Source of the DNA: Rhizophagus irregularis
Taxonomy: Eukaryota; Glomeromycota; Glomeromycetes; Glomerales; Glomeraceae
DNA: 64,000 bases
Direction: 5' to 3'
Assembly (NCBI RefSeq): GCF_026210795.1
Contig: NC_089430.1
Span: forward strand, 2,480,001-2,544,000
The translations under genes were made by a program, and so were the position numbers. This document shows, piece by piece, positions 59,705-64,000 of this stretch; the stretch's first letter is position 1; each line of letters begins with the position of its first letter. The notes beneath the pieces were generated by a model. That model had not been told where the DNA came from. It worked only from the letters and a program-made list of their open reading frames with translations, and did not search any database.

Positions 59705-62700
59705 ATGTCGACAATAATTTTAATTATGACACCTTTGTACGAAACCCTCCCAACCCCGATAACGTTACTGAACTTTTTGCTACATGAATCATTATTTTCT
59801 TCTCCTAGTAACACTTCTCCTATCCCCAATTCATTTAATATTTCCTATTTTAATGTCAATGGCCTTAAAATGTATGGTCAGACTAAATTAGAAGAGATTT
59901 CTACCTTCTTTTCTCTAAAACATATTTCCTTTGGCGGTATTGTTGATACTCATATCCACCCTAAACAAATGAAGTTTTTATCCAAACGACTTTCTAATTA
60001 TACTGTGTTTTCTTCGAATTTGGATACTTCTAAACAAATTCTTTCTTCTGGTGGTGTTTCCCTATTTATAGAAAATTCTCTTGCATCACATGTACAAGAT
60101 TTTAAATCCCATTCTTCACGACTGCTTTCTGTTGATTTATATTTCAAAGGCAATGTTAAATTGCGTATATTTGTTATTTACATCCCTCCCCCTGCTGAAA
60201 GTGTTCTGCGCACTGACACTATTGATTTGCTTATTCAACAACTTATCCTTACTAAACAAGCTGGTTTTTATCATGCTGTTTGTGGCGATTTTAACATGCA
60301 TTTAGATAAATATTATCCTATTTATTTTAATCAACCCCAAATTGCTTCAAAACATATACACCGATTACTTTTTCATCTCCTTTCTCATGGTTATGAAGAT
60401 TTTACACCTATTAATCTTTCCGACTCTTTAGGTACCTTTCAACGCAATGACTACATTACTCGTGTTGATTATGTATGGTCCTGCCCTCTCCTCAAAGGAT
60501 TTGCTCTTACTGCTTGTATTTTTAATGCTCAAGACATCTGCACATCTGATCACAACCCTGTCATCACATATTATGATATGTCTTTACTTTTTGCCTCTAC
60601 CAAATTGGCTCGCGCTCGTCAACTTAAGCGCCAAACCCGCCGCGTTTTCAAATTTGATTCTGTAACTGATACTCAATGGACGGAATTTGCTGACAAAGCT
60701 GATGCCTTATGTGATGTTTCACCATCAACCTTTTCCTCCTGGCATATCAATCAGATGTGCGAATATCTTCAATCGCGAATCCTTAAATCCGCCAACGCTA
60801 CTTTACTTTCTTCTACTGTTGGCAATACTTATACTCCTAAGGTTCCTAAAGAACTGGAAACTTTAACTCAAAATTATCGGTTTTTAAATCGCCTAATGCA
60901 TTCGATACGTCTATTGCGCAAATATCCTTTAACTTATTCTGCTGCTCATGAACATAAGTGGTCTATGCATTTGCATCGACTTCAAAACATTCTTTTATTA
61001 TATAAGAAAGTTTTTACTTTCATTCCTATTCTGCCCTTTTCTCTTTCATCATGTCGACAAGATAATTTCAAGTCACTTCTTGATGATTTATCCAATATTT
61101 CAAAATCCTTACGGGGATTTCATTTACTTCAAGAAAAAGAATTCCAAGACTCCTCCATCCGTGCTCACTTGGACGATAGAAATAATAATTTTGAAACTGA
61201 CCTTTCATTCTTTATTGATTCAGCGCTTTCTCGCACCCGTCGCCGTATCACTTTGGACCGTGTCTTCATTGATCATCCTTCTCAGCCTCAGTTGTTAACT
61301 GCTCCTAAGGACATAGATGATGCTGTTGTTAACCATTTCCAAAACTTTGTACCTATAAAGTCCACTCCTCCTGTATCTATTGATACACTACCTGATAGAT
61401 GGTCTTCTGCCTATCAACCTATGGATGATGTGTCCTCCTCCATCTATGATTCTTTAATGAATCCCCTACCCTTGATGAATGGTTATCCACCGTTTCTTCT
61501 ACTCCTAACGGCAAAGCCTCTGGTCCTTCCATGATTACCTATGAAATGCTCAAACATCTCGGATCTCGTACCTCGGCTTTACTCCTCATTTTGATTCAAT
61601 CATGCCTTTCCAAAGCTGATATTCCTGACTTATGGCGACAAGCAATGGTTTTTCCCATTCCCAAGCCTCACGAATGGAAGTGTCAATTAAAAAATACTCG
61701 CCCTATTACCCTACTCGAAGTGATTAGGAAATCTCTTGTCAAACTTTTTTATAATCGCCTTTCTACCATCATGGCTTCACATGATGTCCTTAAAGGTGGT
61801 AACTTCGCTGGTCTTCCTGGAGGTTCTTGCCGCGACCCTATTATTACTTTAGAATCTATTATCCATGATGCTGATATCAACAAAAACCCGCTTTGGATTC
61901 TTTCCCAAGATATTTTTAAAGCTTTTGATTCAGTTGATCTAACGATGTTACGTTTCGCTTTAGAACGTATACGTCTTCCAGCCTCCGCTGTTAAGTTCAT
62001 CCTTTCACTTTTTATGAAACGCACTAATCGCGTTCTCACTGCTCATGGATCTACGCCTGCCTATAGGGTTCGCATTGGTATTGACCAAGGCGAAGTTATC
62101 TCTCCTCTTTTATGGGTTATTTATATTGATCCCTTACTTACTGTTTTAAAGAATGAGATGATGGACCCTTATGTTCTTTCTACACCGTCTTTAATTGATT
62201 CTTCAAGTCCTTCTCTTGATTTGAAGATTAATAATTTAGTATTTATGGATGATTCTACTCTTATTTCCTCGTCAAAAGCTGGCATGGAATTTATGCTATC
62301 CATTACTGAAGAATTTTATCAGATCAATAACACTTCCGCCAATCATAACAAATATGTGTTAATTACTAATTCGTTGCCTTTGACTTCGAATTCCGTTATA
62401 TCCCCTATTACTTTTAATTTGGATTTATCCTCTTTAAATAGTGTTCCTTCCATTATTATTACCCCAATTTCCATGACAACTTCTTTTCGATTTTTAGGTG
62501 TCTGGTTCAACATTAAAAGCTCCTGGGATTTTGTCAAAAAGCAACTCAAACGTGAATGCTGCTTTTTCGCTGCGACTATTCGCCCCGCAAAGCTCTCTTC
62601 CAAACAAGTTGTGTATTTACACAATGCCGTTCTTATACCGAAACTTGAATACCGGATGCAAGTTACTCACTTATCTGAATCTGACTGTCACCTAATAACG

Positions 62701-64000
62701 AGAAGTATACGATCTGTTGTAAAACATAAAGCAAACTTTTCTCGTTCTTTACCCAATTCCATTTTATTTTTGTCTCATGCCTTGGGCTTGATTAATTTGT
62801 TTGCTCATCAACGACAATGTCATATTACTAATTTATTTTTAATGGCTAATTCTTCTTCTGTTTTTATTCAATCTCTTTTTATTTATAGATTGAGTTTAAT
62901 TCAATATAATTTTTTGATTCCTATTTCTCCCCTTTTAATTAAAGACTGGTCTATATGGTCTTCTCTATTTTCTTTTAAGAAAGATTATATCGCATGCACT
63001 ATTGCTCTCTTGTCTTCTACTCCTTTTCGTTTGCTTCACACTCAACTATTGAAGCTTCCGAATTTGTCCTTGTTAGAAGGACGCGTTCCTTTATTTGAAT
63101 GCATGACGCCTAAAGCCTTTAAAGCCTATTTTTCCATCCTGCGTAAACGACAACTGTTTTATTTATCTCAGCTTGTTACTCCCCAAGGAACTCATTTAAT
63201 TTCCTGGAAGGCTTACTATGACAATTTGGTTGGACGACGTGGCCCTGGCCGTATCCCTTATTGGTACAAAGATATTCAACAAGCTACCACTATTCCTGAC
63301 TCTAATAATCGTTTGCTGGATCAGTTTAATTTTACGCCTACGATTGACTCTTCCTGTTATGATTTGACTCCTTGTTTATTTTCTCCTCCTACTACAAAAA
63401 ATTGGATTGTCACGTTGGACGTTTATGGTTCTCCCTTTTTTGGCAAACAACTTCTAGTCCAAGCTAGTCGTGGTACTTGTTCTATTGTTCACTGGGTTTC
63501 TCCTGATTGTGAATCCTCACCTGGTGATCTCATCAGACTTTCTTCTTGTCCTGGTTGTGCTGCTCACATTCCTCTGCCTCCTTCCAAAAAACGGAATGCT
63601 GATTTAACCCTTTGTACACCTACGGTTTCTCTACAACATTCGCTTATTCTGCCCACCACCAACGAGCGGATTAAACGTACTACTTCTGAAGTGATTTCCC
63701 CTTTTACTTGGGCTGATATAGAAGATGGTGTCCGTCTTTATTATAGTAGATCGGATTTTGATTCTGATTCTTCTTCTGCTGATACTGTTGTAGCTCCTAC
63801 TACTCCCTGTCACTATTGAATCCTCAGCTGCTGCTGTTTTTGCTAACTTCCCGTTGGTCATTTCTTCAGACTCGCGTTACATCTTTTTCACTGATGGGTC
63901 TCTTATTAATTTAGGCACTCCCGATGTTTCTATGGGCTGGTCTTGGATGCAAATAGTCCCCGATGCAGGCTTTCCCAACTCCATCGCCACTTATGCTCAC
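59705..64000 (+). pseudogene. Retrotransposon ORF2 of copy C (AP endonuclease, RT, start of RNase H)
   Basis: From 59705 one frame of 609 codons carries the endonuclease: FNVNGLK (59848), VDTHIHPKQ, GDFNMH (60283), YVWS and SDHNPVI (60545), so all AP-endonuclease boxes are present. A one-base loss in a C-run at about 61462-61465 shifts frame; the RT then runs from about 61470 to 63819. It includes LLEVIRKSLVKLFYNRLS, QDIFKAFDSVD (61906), GIDQGEVISPLL, FMDDS (62242) and the FRFLGVWFN thumb region. Another shift near 63805 precedes RNase H, whose first motif FTDGSLI is at about 63890; the rest is beyond the window. The true start resembles copy B (MSDNNFNY), altered here by one lost base. Confidence 0.9.

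Larger units (their letters stand above)
57281..64000 (+). mobile_element. Non-LTR retrotransposon copy C, runs off the window
   Basis: The most complete copy: 5' UTR arm, ORF1 with zinc knuckle, ORF2 with endonuclease, reverse transcriptase and the start of RNase H. It lacks the insertions seen in A and B, so it supplies the empty sites that date them. Its 3' end is outside the window. Frameshifts in ORF1, at the ORF2 start, before the RT and before RNase H make it inactive as it stands. Confidence 0.9.

Overview
The window looks like nuclear DNA from an arbuscular mycorrhizal (Glomeromycotina, Rhizophagus-like) fungus. It is very AT-rich, genes carry short GT-AG introns, and gene-poor stretches are packed with decayed transposons. 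The gene repertoire also fits: a TKL-type kinase preceded by a CxxC/CxxC ribbon, and a long single-exon F-box protein of the kind greatly expanded in these fungi. The species assignment is inference, not a database match.

Layout. 1-6.5 kb: a 5'-truncated, broken non-LTR retrotransposon (copy A) joined to the 3' tail of another and carrying a hAT-like insertion filled with a palindromic minisatellite. 6.5-12.3 kb: small inverted-repeat elements, a 2.2 kb inverted pair and a degenerate simple repeat. 12.5-16.4 kb: four arrays of about 105-125 bp units, each unit holding a roughly 38-nt exon-like block bounded by AG and GT, arranged as two divergent pairs. 16.7-19.1 kb: AT-rich, no gene. 19.2-25.2 kb: an SFM1-like SPOUT methyltransferase (+), an unidentified basic, possibly chromatin-related protein (-) and a TKL-like kinase (-). 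26.6 kb: tRNA-Glu(UUC). 26.7-31.4 kb: decayed coding remnants. 31.5-38.2 kb: an NRAMP metal transporter (+), an F-box protein (-) and an 11-exon DHA2-type MFS transporter (+). 43.6-44.7 kb: a Ulp1-type cysteine protease (-). 46.3-47.5 kb: more exon-like cassettes flanking a near-perfect fold-back element. 48.4-64.0 kb: two further copies of the same retrotransposon, head-to-head around a roughly 520 bp palindrome. Copy B (-) carries a Tc1 element and a 1.55 kb element with an 8-bp target duplication; copy C (+) runs off the window end.

The host genes look intact and independent (metal uptake, drug/solute export, signalling, SUMO or ubiquitin-like processing, ribosomal protein methylation); nothing suggests a cluster or shared pathway. 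Exon models were built by hand from splice signals and frame continuity and need transcript support. All retrotransposon and transposase genes seen are broken.

The most unusual structures are the exon-like cassette arrays (12.5-16.4 and 46.3-47.5 kb), the head-to-head retrotransposon palindrome (57.0-57.5 kb) whose arms look more alike than the neighbouring coding sequence, and the hairpin minisatellite inside the hAT-like element.
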